Source: Terrimonas ferruginea DSM 30193 (GTDB taxonomy: Bacteria; Bacteroidota; Bacteroidia; Chitinophagales; Chitinophagaceae). Taken from it: a stretch of DNA of 64,000 nucleotides. The notes under the pieces are model-generated. The model saw only the letters and a list, made by a program, of their open reading frames with translations, ran no database searches and had not been told where the DNA came from. The stretch is taken from the NCBI RefSeq assembly GCF_000425585.1, contig NZ_KE384399.1, forward strand, positions 412,996 to 476,995, in the 5' to 3' direction. Both the position numbers and the translations under genes were made by a program. This document shows, piece after piece, positions 49,686 to 57,951 of this stretch. The stretch's first letter is position 1. Each line of letters begins with the position of its first letter.

Positions 49686-50525
49686 ATGAATTCGATCCCT
49701 AAAATAGATGCACATCAGCATTTCTGGCAATTTGATCCCGTGCGTGACAACTGGATCACGGAAGAAATGAAGGTGATACAACGAGACTTTTTACCCGCCG
49801 ATCTGCAACCGGTATTGGAAGCAAACGGCTTCGACGGGTGCGTTACCGTACAATCGGATCAATCGCTGGCGGAAAATGAATTTCAGTTAGAAAATGCCGA
49901 AGCAAATGCGTTTATAAAAGGTGTAGTGGGGTGGGTGGATCTGCGGGATGAAAGAGTAGAAGAAACGCTGATGGGATACAAAGCTTATCCGAAATTAAAA
50001 GGATTCCGGCATGTATTGCAGGGAGAAGCGGATCGTGCGTTGATGTTGCAACCGGCATTCAAAAGAGGTATTTCTTTACTGGCGAAATACGATTATACCT
50101 ACGATATACTCATTTTCCCAGATCAGTTGAAGTACGCATGCGAATTGGCAGCCGCATTCCCGGAGCAAAAATTTATCCTTGATCATATTGCAAAGCCGGG
50201 CATCAAAGCGGGTACGATAGGTGATTGGGAAAAAGATATCCGCGAACTGGCTTCCTTGCAAAATGTATGGTGCAAGGTAAGCGGAATGGTTACGGAAGCC
50301 GATTGGCGAAATTGGCAACCTGCACATTTCAAACCTTACCTGGACATAGTGACCGATGCATTTGGCATGAAACGACTGGTGTACGGCAGCGACTGGCCGG
50401 TGTGCCTGGTAGCGGCATCGTATGAACGGATGCTGGCCATTGTAAAAGAATACTATTCGGTATTTGCTGAAGAAGAGCAAGCCGCTTTCTTCGGTGGTAA
50501 TGCCGTATCATTTTATAATTTATAA
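49686..50525 (+). CDS. L-fuconolactonase-like amidohydrolase (COG3618)
   Basis: A 279-residue TIM-barrel hydrolase of the amidohydrolase-2/COG3618 group. Metal- and substrate-site motifs are DAHQHFWQFDP (His-x-His at about 9-11), GFRHVLQGE (about 115), FILDHIAKP (about 162), CKVSGM and VYGSDWPVC (about 236, conserved Asp). The group hydrolyses L-fucono-, L-rhamnono- and 4-sulfomuconolactones. With the SDR dehydrogenase immediately downstream and the permease upstream, L-fucono-1,4(5)-lactone hydrolysis in a non-phosphorylative fucose route is the most likely job. A rhamnonolactone specificity would also fit the locus. Confidence 0.88.
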   Translation: MNSIPKIDAHQHFWQFDPVRDNWITEEMKVIQRDFLPADLQPVLEANGFDGCVTVQSDQSLAENEFQLENAEANAFIKGVVGWVDLRDERVEETLMGYKAYPKLKGFRHVLQGEADRALMLQPAFKRGISLLAKYDYTYDILIFPDQLKYACELAAAFPEQKFILDHIAKPGIKAGTIGDWEKDIRELASLQNVWCKVSGMVTEADWRNWQPAHFKPYLDIVTDAFGMKRLVYGSDWPVCLVAASYERMLAIVKEYYSVFAEEEQAAFFGGNAVSFYNL

Positions 50526-50535
50526 AACAGGAAAA

Positions 50536-51324
50536 ATGAATCTGCAGTTAACGGATAAAGTGATCATCGTAACAGGTGGCGCCAAAGGAATCGGGGAAGG
50601 CATCAGTCATGCACTGGCCAACGAAGGCGCCATACCCGTGATCATTGGCCGCAATGAAAAAGATAATGCAGCCATTGTTGAAGCGATAAAAAAGAATGGC
50701 GGCAAAGCCGGACAGGTAGCGGCCGAGCTGGCCGAGCCCCAAGCCTGTGCGGAAGCGGTAGAGAAGGTATTAGCGGAATACGGCCGCATCGACGGCGTGG
50801 TGAACAATGCGGGGGTGAACGACGGCGTAGGACTGGAAAATGGCAACTACGAAGATTTCATGGCCAGCCTGCATCGCAACCTGGTACATTATTATCTGAT
50901 CGTACATCATGCATTGCCGGCGTTGAAACAATCAAAAGGTTCGATCGTAAATATTACGTCAAAGACCGCTGAAACAGGGCAGGGCAATACTTCGGCCTAT
51001 GCCGCTGCCAATGGCGGACGCAATGCCTTGACACGGGAATGGGCGGTGGAGTTGTTGAAATATGGGATACGGGTAAATGCAGTAGTCGTGGCGGAATGTT
51101 ATACACCGGCTTACGACAAATGGATCAAGACGCTGAAAAATCCGGAAGAGAAATTAAAAGAAATCACGGCGCGGATTCCTTTGGAGAACCGCATGACTAC
51201 ACCGGAAGAGATTGCAAACATGACAGTATTCCTGTTGAGTAATGTTTCTTCGCATACCACCGGGCAGATTATTCATGTGGATGGAGGCTATGTACACCTC
51301 GATCGGGCTTTGGCCAACGCTTAA
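50536..51324 (+). CDS. Short-chain dehydrogenase, L-fucose dehydrogenase-like, variant active site
   Basis: The ATG of MNLQLTDKVIIVTGG is used; an upstream frame overlaps the lactonase. It gives a 262-residue SDR with GGAKGIGEG (about 15-23, NAD(P) binding), NNAGV (about 88), NITSK (about 140, catalytic Ser) and Tyr about 155 in TSAYAAANGGRNAL. The usual YxxxK lysine is Asn (codon AAT) in this protein. The C-terminal ITARIPLENRMTTPEEIAN and GQIIHVDGGY are normal. The operon suggests oxidation of L-fucose to its lactone. The Asn substitution makes activity uncertain unless it is a subgroup trait. It lies 10 bp after the lactonase. Confidence 0.85.
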   Translation: MNLQLTDKVIIVTGGAKGIGEGISHALANEGAIPVIIGRNEKDNAAIVEAIKKNGGKAGQVAAELAEPQACAEAVEKVLAEYGRIDGVVNNAGVNDGVGLENGNYEDFMASLHRNLVHYYLIVHHALPALKQSKGSIVNITSKTAETGQGNTSAYAAANGGRNALTREWAVELLKYGIRVNAVVVAECYTPAYDKWIKTLKNPEEKLKEITARIPLENRMTTPEEIANMTVFLLSNVSSHTTGQIIHVDGGYVHLDRALANA

Positions 51325-51352
51325 GCAATTCAAAAATCAAAAACTTATCGGT

Positions 51353-51460
51353 CTTTGCTTCTTATGCGCCTTTGCGTGCAATCGACGCTTATTTTCCACG
51401 CAAAGGCGCAAAGAAATTTAAGGCGCAGAATTCTAACCAGCTGTTTTTACTTTTGACTTA
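51353..51460. repeat. Dispersed palindromic intergenic repeat, copy B
   Basis: Homologous to 45818-45925, again between two convergent genes. It contains a perfect 14-bp stem, TGCGCCTTTGCGTG at 51365-51378 and its reverse complement at 51397-51410, with an 18-nt loop. The shared tail CGCAAAGAAATTTAAGGCGCAGA and TTTTTACTTTTGACTTA follow. Its place after both gene ends favours a bidirectional transcription terminator or REP-like element. Confidence 0.8.
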
Positions 51461-52471
51461 AATCGATGCCATCGCCTTGATCACTCCATTTTTGGGATCG
51501 AGCCATGACGCAAACTGATCTGCTAATTCCTCAAAATTTACACGGTGCGTAATATAGGTTGAAGGGTTTACTTTTCCCGCTTTCATGCTGCTGATCACGT
51601 GTTCAAAATCTTCACGCGTGGCATTGCGGCTGCTCATCAGCGTAGCTTCGCGTTTGTGAAACTCGGGATGGCTGAAGGAAATATTTTCTTTTTGTAGCCC
51701 AACCATTACATAACGACCGCCATGTGCCAGATAGTTGAAAGCGCCTTCGATCGCCCGCAGGTTGCCCGTAGCGTCAATAACTACGGTTGGCATATCATTA
51801 TTTGTAATAGTCGCTATTTGTTCTTTTGCATCCGCCTTCGTGGCATCAACGGTGTGTTCGATTTTTAATTGGTCTTTGCAGAATTGTAAACGCCGCTGGT
51901 TCACATCCATTGCTATCACATTGGCTCCGGCGATTCTGGCAAATTCAATGATGCCCAATCCGATTGGTCCTGCACCGATCACCAATACCCATTCGCGGGG
52001 CTCTACGGCGGCACGACGGATGGAGTGTGCCCCAATCGCCAATGGCTCCACCAGGGCCAGTTCATCAAAACCCAATCCCTGTCCCTTTATCAGCGAATGC
52101 GAGGGTACCGAGAGGTATTCACGCATGCCGCCATCCACGTGCACGCCACATACTTGCATCTGTACGCAACAGTTAAACTTACCACGACGGCAGGCAATGC
52201 AGGTGCCGCAATGGAAATAGGGAATAAATGTTACGGCTTCTCCTTTTTCGAATCCTTGCGCTGCTCCAAGCTCCTCTATGGTCGCAGCCAGTTCATGACC
52301 GAGGATGCGCGGATATTGAAAGTAAGGCTGTGTGCCTTCGAAAGCATGCAGGTCGGTACCGCAAATGCCGATGCGTTGTATTTTTAACAGGCTGTGCCCC
52401 TCTGTCAGCGTGGGCACAGCCGTATCCTGGTAATCGAATTGTCCGGGTGTTGTACAAACCAGTGTTCTCAT
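51458..52471 (-). CDS. Zinc-dependent alcohol dehydrogenase (MDR family)
   Basis: A 337-residue medium-chain dehydrogenase. Catalytic zinc ligands are in GICGTDLHAFEG (Cys about 37) and LGHELAATIEEL (His-Glu about 58), with the structural-zinc Cys cluster in HCGTCIACRRGKFNCC (about 87-102). The Rossmann motif is VIGAGPIGLG (about 165). It resembles L-threonine 3-dehydrogenase, sorbitol and L-galactonate dehydrogenases, so a polyol or aldonate is a likely substrate. It is the last gene of the arabinose operon, 7 bp after araA. It is not needed for the arabinose isomerase route, so it may serve a second sugar such as an arabinitol or a fuconate-derived acid. Confidence 0.88.
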   Translation of the reverse strand: MRTLVCTTPGQFDYQDTAVPTLTEGHSLLKIQRIGICGTDLHAFEGTQPYFQYPRILGHELAATIEELGAAQGFEKGEAVTFIPYFHCGTCIACRRGKFNCCVQMQVCGVHVDGGMREYLSVPSHSLIKGQGLGFDELALVEPLAIGAHSIRRAAVEPREWVLVIGAGPIGLGIIEFARIAGANVIAMDVNQRRLQFCKDQLKIEHTVDATKADAKEQIATITNNDMPTVVIDATGNLRAIEGAFNYLAHGGRYVMVGLQKENISFSHPEFHKREATLMSSRNATREDFEHVISSMKAGKVNPSTYITHRVNFEELADQFASWLDPKNGVIKAMASI

Positions 52472-52478
52472 GGATCAA

Positions 52479-53978
52479 TTATAAATATAAACGGTAAGCT
52501 GCGTCACTCCAGCGAAGTTCATTGCGCAATTGACGCAGCTCAGTACGGTTATCGATCGATACAAATTCAATTCCTGCTATGGCTGCAAAATCTTCCAGGT
52601 GTTCGCTGGTGAGGTTCTGGCTGTAGCAGGTGTGGTGCGCTCCGCCGGCGTAGATCCAGGCCGCGAGGGCATCCTGCATATTCGGATGGGGTTTCCACAA
52701 TACACGCGCCACGGGAAGTTTGGGCAGGTCGCGTTTGGGTGACACCGCTGTTACATCATTCACCAGTAAACGGAAACGGTTGCCCATGTCGATAAGCGAT
52801 GCGTTAAGCGCCGCGCCACCACCAACATTAAATACCAGTCGCACGGGATCGGCTTTGCCACCGATACCCAGCGGATGAATTTCACAGGAAGGTTTGGCTG
52901 ACGCAATACTGGGACATATCTCCAGCATGTGTGAACCCAGCACCATTTCATTATTGGGTTCGAAGTGATAAGTATAATCTTCCATGAAGGAGTTGCCGCC
53001 CGCGAGTCCGTGGCCCATTACTTTCATCGCACGCACGAGGGCTGCCGTTTTCCAATCACCTTCACCGGCAAAGCCGTAGCCTGCCGCCATCAGGCGTTGC
53101 ACCGCAATGCCCGGCAGTTGTTCCATGCCATGCAGGTCTTCAAATGTGTCGGAGAATCCGATATAGTTGCCTGCTTCCAGGAATTGTTTCATGCCGAGCT
53201 CGATGCGGGCCGCTTCGCGCAATGAGGCATGTTGTGCGCCACCGGCGCGAAGGCTTTCTACGACGTTATAGCTATCCTGGTATTCGGTGATCAATTCATC
53301 TACCGATTTATCGGTTACTTCTTTGATCACGCTCACGAGATCACCGATACCGTGTGTATTGACGGAGAAGCCGAATTTCAATTCTGCTTCTACTTTGTCG
53401 CCATCGGTAACGGCTACATAGCGCATGTTATCGCCGAAACGAACGAGTTTGCCGCCCTGCCAGTCGTGCCAGGCAGCGGCTACGCGTGTCCAGGCGCCGA
53501 TTTGGCGGATCACTTTTTCATCCTGCCAATGTCCTACCACCACTTTGCGTTCCATGCGCAGGCGTGATACGATGAAACCAAACTCACGGTCGCCGTGAGC
53601 AGATTGGTTCAGGTTCATGAAGTCCATGTCTATTTCACCCCAGGGAATGTCGCGGTTGAATTGCGTATGCAGGTGCAGCAAAGGTTTGCTGAGGATATGC
53701 AATCCGCCGATCCACATTTTGGCGGGCGAGAAGGTATGCATCCAGGCGACGATGCCGATACAGTTTTGCGTATTATTGGCTTCCTGGCAGATGCTGCGGA
53801 TTTCTTCCGTACTTTTTACAGTTGGTTTAAATACAATTTTTACGGGAATGTCTGCTGCATCATTCAGTGAACGCGCAATCTCTTCTGAATGTGCTGCCAC
53901 CTGCTTCAGGGTTTCTTCACCATATAAATGCTGGCTGCCGGTGACAAACCATACTTCCAGTTCTTTCAAATTTTTCAT
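52479..53978 (-). CDS. araA: L-arabinose isomerase
   Basis: A 499-residue protein, the normal length for AraA, starting [24 protein letters not shown], in which GSQHLYG is the family opening. Other diagnostic pieces are [19 protein letters not shown] (about 74), [20 protein letters not shown] (about 300, metal-ligand Glu), ICPSIAS with [16 protein letters not shown] (about 350, metal His) and HHTCYSQ (about 447, metal His). It converts L-arabinose to L-ribulose using Mn2+. It is the fourth gene of the - strand operon, 28 bp after galM. Confidence 0.97.
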   Translation of the reverse strand: MKNLKELEVWFVTGSQHLYGEETLKQVAAHSEEIARSLNDAADIPVKIVFKPTVKSTEEIRSICQEANNTQNCIGIVAWMHTFSPAKMWIGGLHILSKPLLHLHTQFNRDIPWGEIDMDFMNLNQSAHGDREFGFIVSRLRMERKVVVGHWQDEKVIRQIGAWTRVAAAWHDWQGGKLVRFGDNMRYVAVTDGDKVEAELKFGFSVNTHGIGDLVSVIKEVTDKSVDELITEYQDSYNVVESLRAGGAQHASLREAARIELGMKQFLEAGNYIGFSDTFEDLHGMEQLPGIAVQRLMAAGYGFAGEGDWKTAALVRAMKVMGHGLAGGNSFMEDYTYHFEPNNEMVLGSHMLEICPSIASAKPSCEIHPLGIGGKADPVRLVFNVGGGAALNASLIDMGNRFRLLVNDVTAVSPKRDLPKLPVARVLWKPHPNMQDALAAWIYAGGAHHTCYSQNLTSEHLEDFAAIAGIEFVSIDNRTELRQLRNELRWSDAAYRLYL

Positions 53979-54006
53979 GTATTGTTATTTTCCAGTGTTA
54001 AACAGA

Positions 54007-55155
54007 TCAGGGTTGAATGCCGAATTTGTATACGGTTGTCGTGCGGTATGTTTCGCCCGGGCGAAGAATGGTATTGGGGAAAGACGGTTGGTTGGGACTG
54101 TCAGGGAAATGTTGTGTTTCCAGGCAGAGTGCGGCATGTTTTACATAGCGCGCACCGTTCAATGTGTGCGTTAACGTGCCGTCGAGGAAATTGCCGGAAT
54201 AAAATTGCAGGCCGGGTTCTGTCGTCCATACTTCCATGCTGCGGCCACTCGCCGGATGGCGAAGTGTGGCTACCTGTTGCAATTGCCCGTTGCTGCGATC
54301 CAATACCCAGTTGTGGTCGTAGCCACCTTTAACTTGTGCGATGTCGCGGCCGATGGGCTTTGCCGTATTGAAATCCATCGGTGAACCATTTACTTCCGGT
54401 AACGCACCCGTTGGAATCAACTGATCGTTCACTGCCGTATATTTTACTGCGGCAATTTGTAAGGTGTGATCGAGTATGGTGCTGTCGCTTCCGCCGGAGA
54501 GATTGAAGTACGCATGGTTGGTCAGGTTGACGGGCGTTGCTTTGTCTGTTGTGGCAGTATAGTCGATGCGTACGGCGTTGTCTGCCGTAAGTGTATAGAC
54601 CACTTTAATCGAGAGATTGCCGGGGTAACCTTCTTCTCCATCTGCGCTGCGGTAAGTGAGTGCAAGACTACTGTCGCCGGGAAGGGGAGCGGCGGTCCAT
54701 ACTACTTTATCATAACCTTTTTTACCACCGTGCAACGAGTTGCCGTTATCATTGGCGGACAACTTGTATGCTTTTCCATCGAGCGTGAATTTGGCACCAC
54801 CGATACGATTGCCATAACGGCCGATCAGCGCACCAAAGAAAGGGTTGCCTTGTTGTGTATAACCTGCGAGGGAATCGAAGCCAAGCACCACATTTTGCAG
54901 TTTTCCGTTTTTATCCGGCACACTAAGATTGGTGATGGCGCCGCCGTAGTTGATGATGCTTAGTTCTGCACCTGCCGCATTGCGCAGCGTATATTCCGTA
55001 ATCGGCTTGCCTTCAAAATCTGCATAGGGGCGTTGGGTCAGCGACACCTTTGCTACCAGGCTATCGTTTGAGCCAGGCGTTGTTTGTTTCGGATCGTTGT
55101 TGCACGAAGCCGCGATAAGGCTTAATGCAATAATGGGAAGGAATAGTTTTTTCAT
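54007..55155 (-). CDS. galM: Aldose 1-epimerase (mutarotase), lipoprotein
   Basis: A 382-residue protein with a lipoprotein signal (LIAASCNN, Cys about 18), so it should be anchored and face the periplasm. GalM landmarks are SIINYGGAITNLSVPDKNG (about 70), GRYGNRIGGAKF (about 111), SLHGGKKGYDKVVW (about 138, catalytic His), NLTNHAYFNLSG (about 212, second His) and GLQFYSGNF (about 318), with the base Glu expected just before. It interconverts sugar anomers, probably of arabinose or galactose released outside, before import. It is embedded in the arabinose operon between araD and araA. Confidence 0.93.
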   Translation of the reverse strand: MKKLFLPIIALSLIAASCNNDPKQTTPGSNDSLVAKVSLTQRPYADFEGKPITEYTLRNAAGAELSIINYGGAITNLSVPDKNGKLQNVVLGFDSLAGYTQQGNPFFGALIGRYGNRIGGAKFTLDGKAYKLSANDNGNSLHGGKKGYDKVVWTAAPLPGDSSLALTYRSADGEEGYPGNLSIKVVYTLTADNAVRIDYTATTDKATPVNLTNHAYFNLSGGSDSTILDHTLQIAAVKYTAVNDQLIPTGALPEVNGSPMDFNTAKPIGRDIAQVKGGYDHNWVLDRSNGQLQQVATLRHPASGRSMEVWTTEPGLQFYSGNFLDGTLTHTLNGARYVKHAALCLETQHFPDSPNQPSFPNTILRPGETYRTTTVYKFGIQP

Positions 55156-55159
55156 ATGC

Positions 55160-55243
55160 TTTTTAAATTCAAAATTTATAAGTCAAAATTCAAAAGCTAT
55201 GCTTTGTTCATTTTTTGACTTTTGAATTTTTAATTTTGACTTT
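55160..55243. repeat. A/T-rich TTTTGACTTTTGAATTT repeat between araD and galM
   Basis: The 88-bp gap inside the operon contains AATTCAAAA, AGTCAAAATTCAAAAG and, in the opposite sense, TTTTTTGACTTTTGAATTTTT followed by AATTTTGACTTTTTA. The same words occur at 20505-20536, 45779-45806, 57606-57636 and 59624-59646. The two senses can pair into an A/T hairpin, which might modulate expression of the distal genes. Confidence 0.6.
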
Positions 55244-55945
55244 TTACGCTTGTCCGTAATACGAATCCGGTCCGTGTTTGCGTTCAAAATGTTTGCGGAT
55301 CAATGCTTCTTTCAATCGCGGTGCGCCTGGATTTACTTGTAATGTCAGCATGGCCAATTGTGCAATGCTTTCCAATACGCCGCTGTTGTACACTGCTTTG
55401 GCTGCCGTCTTTCCCCAGGTAAACGGCGCATGGTTACCGACCAGGATCATTTCCACTTCTTTATAATCGTATCCCTTTTCTTTCAGGCAATTGATGATCT
55501 GGTTCCCTGTTTCGTATTCATAATTACCGAGGATCATTTCATCGCTCATCGGCGGTGCGCAGGGAATATCGACCGTATTGTGGTCGGCATGTGTGGTGCC
55601 GAAGATGGGAATATCCTGTTGCGCCTGCGCCCATGCAGTGGCATAAGTGGAATGTGTATGTGAAATGCCGCCTACGGTGTCCCAGGTCTTGTAAAGCAAT
55701 GCATGCGTGAGTGTGTCGGAAGAAGGGCGCATATTGCCTTCCACTGTTTTTCCGTCAAAATCCACGATCACCATGTTGGCGGGACTGAGCTCTTCGTACG
55801 GCACACCGCTGGGTTTGATGGCAAATACACCGGCGGCGCGGTCGGCGGCGCTCACGTTTCCGAAGGTGAACATCACCAATCCTAATTTGGGTAACTGCAT
55901 ATTGGCAGCATAGGCTTCTTCACGAATATGTTGGTAGTTGCTCAT
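55244..55945 (-). CDS. araD: L-ribulose-5-phosphate 4-epimerase
   Basis: A 233-residue class II aldolase-fold protein of usual AraD length. It shows LVMFTFGNVSAAD (about 23), AIKPSGVPYEEL (about 43), PSSDTLTHALLY (about 76), the zinc His pair in ISHTHSTYATAWAQ (about 95-97), GTTHADH (about 119) and GNHAPFTWGKTAAKA (about 170, third zinc His). It converts L-ribulose 5-phosphate to D-xylulose 5-phosphate. The ATG overlaps the araB stop by 4 bp (ATGA), so the two are translationally coupled. Confidence 0.96.
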   Translation of the reverse strand: MSNYQHIREEAYAANMQLPKLGLVMFTFGNVSAADRAAGVFAIKPSGVPYEELSPANMVIVDFDGKTVEGNMRPSSDTLTHALLYKTWDTVGGISHTHSTYATAWAQAQQDIPIFGTTHADHNTVDIPCAPPMSDEMILGNYEYETGNQIINCLKEKGYDYKEVEMILVGNHAPFTWGKTAAKAVYNSGVLESIAQLAMLTLQVNPGAPRLKEALIRKHFERKHGPDSYYGQA

Positions 55946-57564
55946 GACAAAAAGTTTCCGAGTTGCTGATAGGTTTGATAACGCGTGTCGTAAATAGCGG
56001 CACGTTTGGGATCAGGTTCGTAAAAAAGATCAAAACCCTGTCCCATAGCCTGCATGGCTTCTTCCACGCGTGGATAAAGGCCGGCGGCTGTGGCGGCAAA
56101 CATGGCCGCGCCGGCGGCGCAGGTCTGGTCGCTTTTGTGAATGCGGATCGGACGGTTCATCACATCCGCCATCATTTGCATGATGAAGGGGGATTTGCGT
56201 GCTACGCCGCCCATGCCGATCAACCCTTTTACGGGAATGCCTTCCGATACAAAACGATCTGCAATAGCCCGCGCACCGAAACAGGTTGCCTCCACTAATG
56301 CGCGGAATAACCTGGGGGCATCGGTACCGAGGCTGATACCCGTGAATGCACCTTTCAATAATTGGTTAGCATCGGGCGTACGCCGGCCATTGAGCCAGTC
56401 GAGTGCGAGTTCGGATGATTCGGTTGGTTGTAATGACGATGCTTCTGCCGAAAGACCTGTGAGGATGCGATCACTTATCTGTTGACGGAGCGCTGCATCT
56501 TCGATCCATTGCAAGGGCCAGGAAAGTGTTTGTTTCAGCCAGGCATAAGCATCGCCGAAAGCGGACTGTCCTGCTTCCATACCGATCATGCCGGGGATGA
56601 TGGAGCCATCGACTTGTCCGCAAATGCCTTTCACGAGAATACCTTCGACTTCGTTCTTCGGCGCCACCAGCATATCGCAGGTGGAAGTGCCCATTACCTT
56701 ACTGAGATAATAAGGTTCGATCTGTCCGCCGACTGCCCCCATGTGGCAATCGAATGCGCCGATGCCCACGATCACATCGGTGCTCAGACCAAGACGTTCA
56801 GCCCATTCTTTTGATAAATGGCCGGCAGCTTCTGCCGAAGTATAAGTGCGTGTGAAAAGTTTATTGGTAAATCCGCCGAGCAGCGGATCGAGTTGCGTGA
56901 AAAAAGAATCGGGAGGAAGTCCGCCGAATTCATCTGCCCACAATGCTTTGTGGCCTGCGCTGCAAATGCCGCGTTTCAATTGTGCCGCATCATCGCCGCC
57001 GGTGAGCAGAAAAGGAATCCAATCGCAATGCTCAACAAAAGAATGAATATTGGAGCGGATCGATTCATCCTCGCGGAGGATGTGGAGCAACTTGGCCCAA
57101 AACCATTCACTGCTGTAAATGCCACCGACATACTTGAGGTAAGGAGTTCCTTCACCGTGTGCATTGATCTCGGCCGCTTCTTTGGTAGCGGTGTGATCTT
57201 TCCACAAAACGAACATGGCGTTGGGATTTTCTGCGAGATCGGCGCGGAGGCTGAGGGGCGTACCCGTTTTGTCGACAGCGATGGGAGTGGAACCGGTTGT
57301 GTCAATGGAAATGCCTTTTACCAAAGGGGCAATACCGGGACCGGCCTGCCGCAAACATTCGCGGATGGTGTGTTGCAAACCTTCGATATAATCGAGCGGA
57401 TGTTGTCTGAACTGGTTAATACGGGCGTTACAATAAAGACCATCGCGCCAGCGTGGATAGGCAAAAACAACAGCCGCCACTTCCTGTCCGGAATCGGCGG
57501 CTACGAGGACAGACCGCACTGAATCGGTGCCGAAATCTACCCCAATCACATATGCATTACTCAT
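55942..57564 (-). CDS. araB: Ribulokinase
   Basis: The start is the ATG of MSNAYVIGVDFGTDSVRS, giving 540 residues, close to the family length of about 560; the longer frame adds 16 residues that run through the putative promoter. FGGY-kinase features are GVDFGTDSVRSVL (phosphate-binding loop), GISIDTTGSTPI (about 100), CDWIPFLLTG (about 195), VGIGAFDCHMGAVGG (about 268), and MGGVARKSPFIMQMMADV (about 453). It phosphorylates L-ribulose with ATP. It is the first gene of the operon araB-araD-galM-araA-adh. An inverted repeat and a promoter-like pair lie just upstream. Confidence 0.96.
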   Translation of the reverse strand: MSNAYVIGVDFGTDSVRSVLVAADSGQEVAAVVFAYPRWRDGLYCNARINQFRQHPLDYIEGLQHTIRECLRQAGPGIAPLVKGISIDTTGSTPIAVDKTGTPLSLRADLAENPNAMFVLWKDHTATKEAAEINAHGEGTPYLKYVGGIYSSEWFWAKLLHILREDESIRSNIHSFVEHCDWIPFLLTGGDDAAQLKRGICSAGHKALWADEFGGLPPDSFFTQLDPLLGGFTNKLFTRTYTSAEAAGHLSKEWAERLGLSTDVIVGIGAFDCHMGAVGGQIEPYYLSKVMGTSTCDMLVAPKNEVEGILVKGICGQVDGSIIPGMIGMEAGQSAFGDAYAWLKQTLSWPLQWIEDAALRQQISDRILTGLSAEASSLQPTESSELALDWLNGRRTPDANQLLKGAFTGISLGTDAPRLFRALVEATCFGARAIADRFVSEGIPVKGLIGMGGVARKSPFIMQMMADVMNRPIRIHKSDQTCAAGAAMFAATAAGLYPRVEEAMQAMGQGFDLFYEPDPKRAAIYDTRYQTYQQLGNFLS

Positions 57565-57577
57565 AAGGCAAACAATT

Positions 57578-57614
57578 AGTGTCAAAATAACACTTATTTT
57601 GTTAGAATTCAAAA
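57578..57614 (-). promoter_or_regulatory. araB promoter with overlapping 17-bp inverted repeat (candidate AraR operator)
   Basis: On the - strand, TTTTG (57614-57610), a 20-nt spacer and TATTTTG (57589-57583) resemble the Bacteroidota -33/-7 promoter pair, the -7 box being one base short of TAnnTTTG. AGTGT-N7-ACACT (57578-57594) is a perfect 5+5 inverted repeat that covers the -7 box and lies 14 bp before the araB ATG. A regulator bound there would block transcription. The Nudix-type regulator encoded at 58.6 kb is the obvious candidate; binding is inference. Confidence 0.5.
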
Positions 57615-57704
57615 TTCAAAAGGCAAAATTCAAAAAAGTGGTAGTGATGAATGAGCGGCAGATGCTTTCAAAGTCGATCCTGGCAGCCTTGCCTGGAAGA
57701 TGCA

Positions 57705-57737
57705 GGTTTCACGCAAAGCCTCATAAGCAGCAAAGAC
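57705..57737 (-). repeat. Dispersed palindromic repeat, partial copy C
   Basis: Read on the - strand, GTCTTTGCTGCTTATG followed by AGGCTTTGCGTGAAA matches the left half of copy B (from 51351) with about 28 of 31 bases identical. Unlike copies A and B it lies upstream of araB, not between convergent gene ends, and the right arm is missing. Confidence 0.6.
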
Positions 57738-57785
57738 TTTTCATAGCTTACACCCTAGGCCTTACTCCTTAGGCCGAAGCTTCGG

Positions 57786-57824
57786 CCCGAAGTGTCGGCC
57801 CGAAGTGTCGGCCCGAAGTGTCGG
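57786..57824. repeat. Three tandem copies of the 13-bp unit CCCGAAGTGTCGG
   Basis: The unit occurs at 57786-57798, 57799-57811 and 57812-57824 without a mismatch. Its ends (CCCGA/TCGGG) are complementary, so each unit is a near-palindrome. The reverse complement unit appears twice more at 63562-63587, 5.7 kb away. A true palindrome of related sequence sits directly to the left (57772-57787). Confidence 0.85.
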
Positions 57825-57951
57825 GCCTTACGCCCTAAGCCTTCCACCTTCCACCTTTTCCGTACCTTCCGCCTTCCTTAAAACCTATTACTTAAAACCT
57901 ATTACTTAATACTTATTACTTAATACTTATTACTTACTACTTACCACTCAT

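Larger units (their letters stand above)
57565..57951. other. 387-bp araB-HAD intergenic region rich in repeats, no gene seen
   Basis: From left to right it holds the araB promoter/operator, an A/T repeat of the TTTTGAATTTTG kind (57606-57636), a third, inverted partial copy of the dispersed palindromic repeat (57705-57737), a palindrome GGCCGAAGCTTCGGCC (57772-57787), three 13-bp tandem units (57786-57824), C/T-rich CCTTCCACC words (57840-57878) and an ATTACTTA ladder (57888-57945) ending 6 bp before the next ATG. Short frames here show no coding character. Confidence 0.7.

Noticed and set aside
56818..57522. 234-codon plus-strand frame inside araB
   Set aside because: Antisense shadow of araB, whose FGGY motifs are clear.
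57527..57772. 81-codon plus-strand frame across the araB promoter and repeats
   Set aside because: Runs antisense through araB and into repeat DNA; not coding in character.
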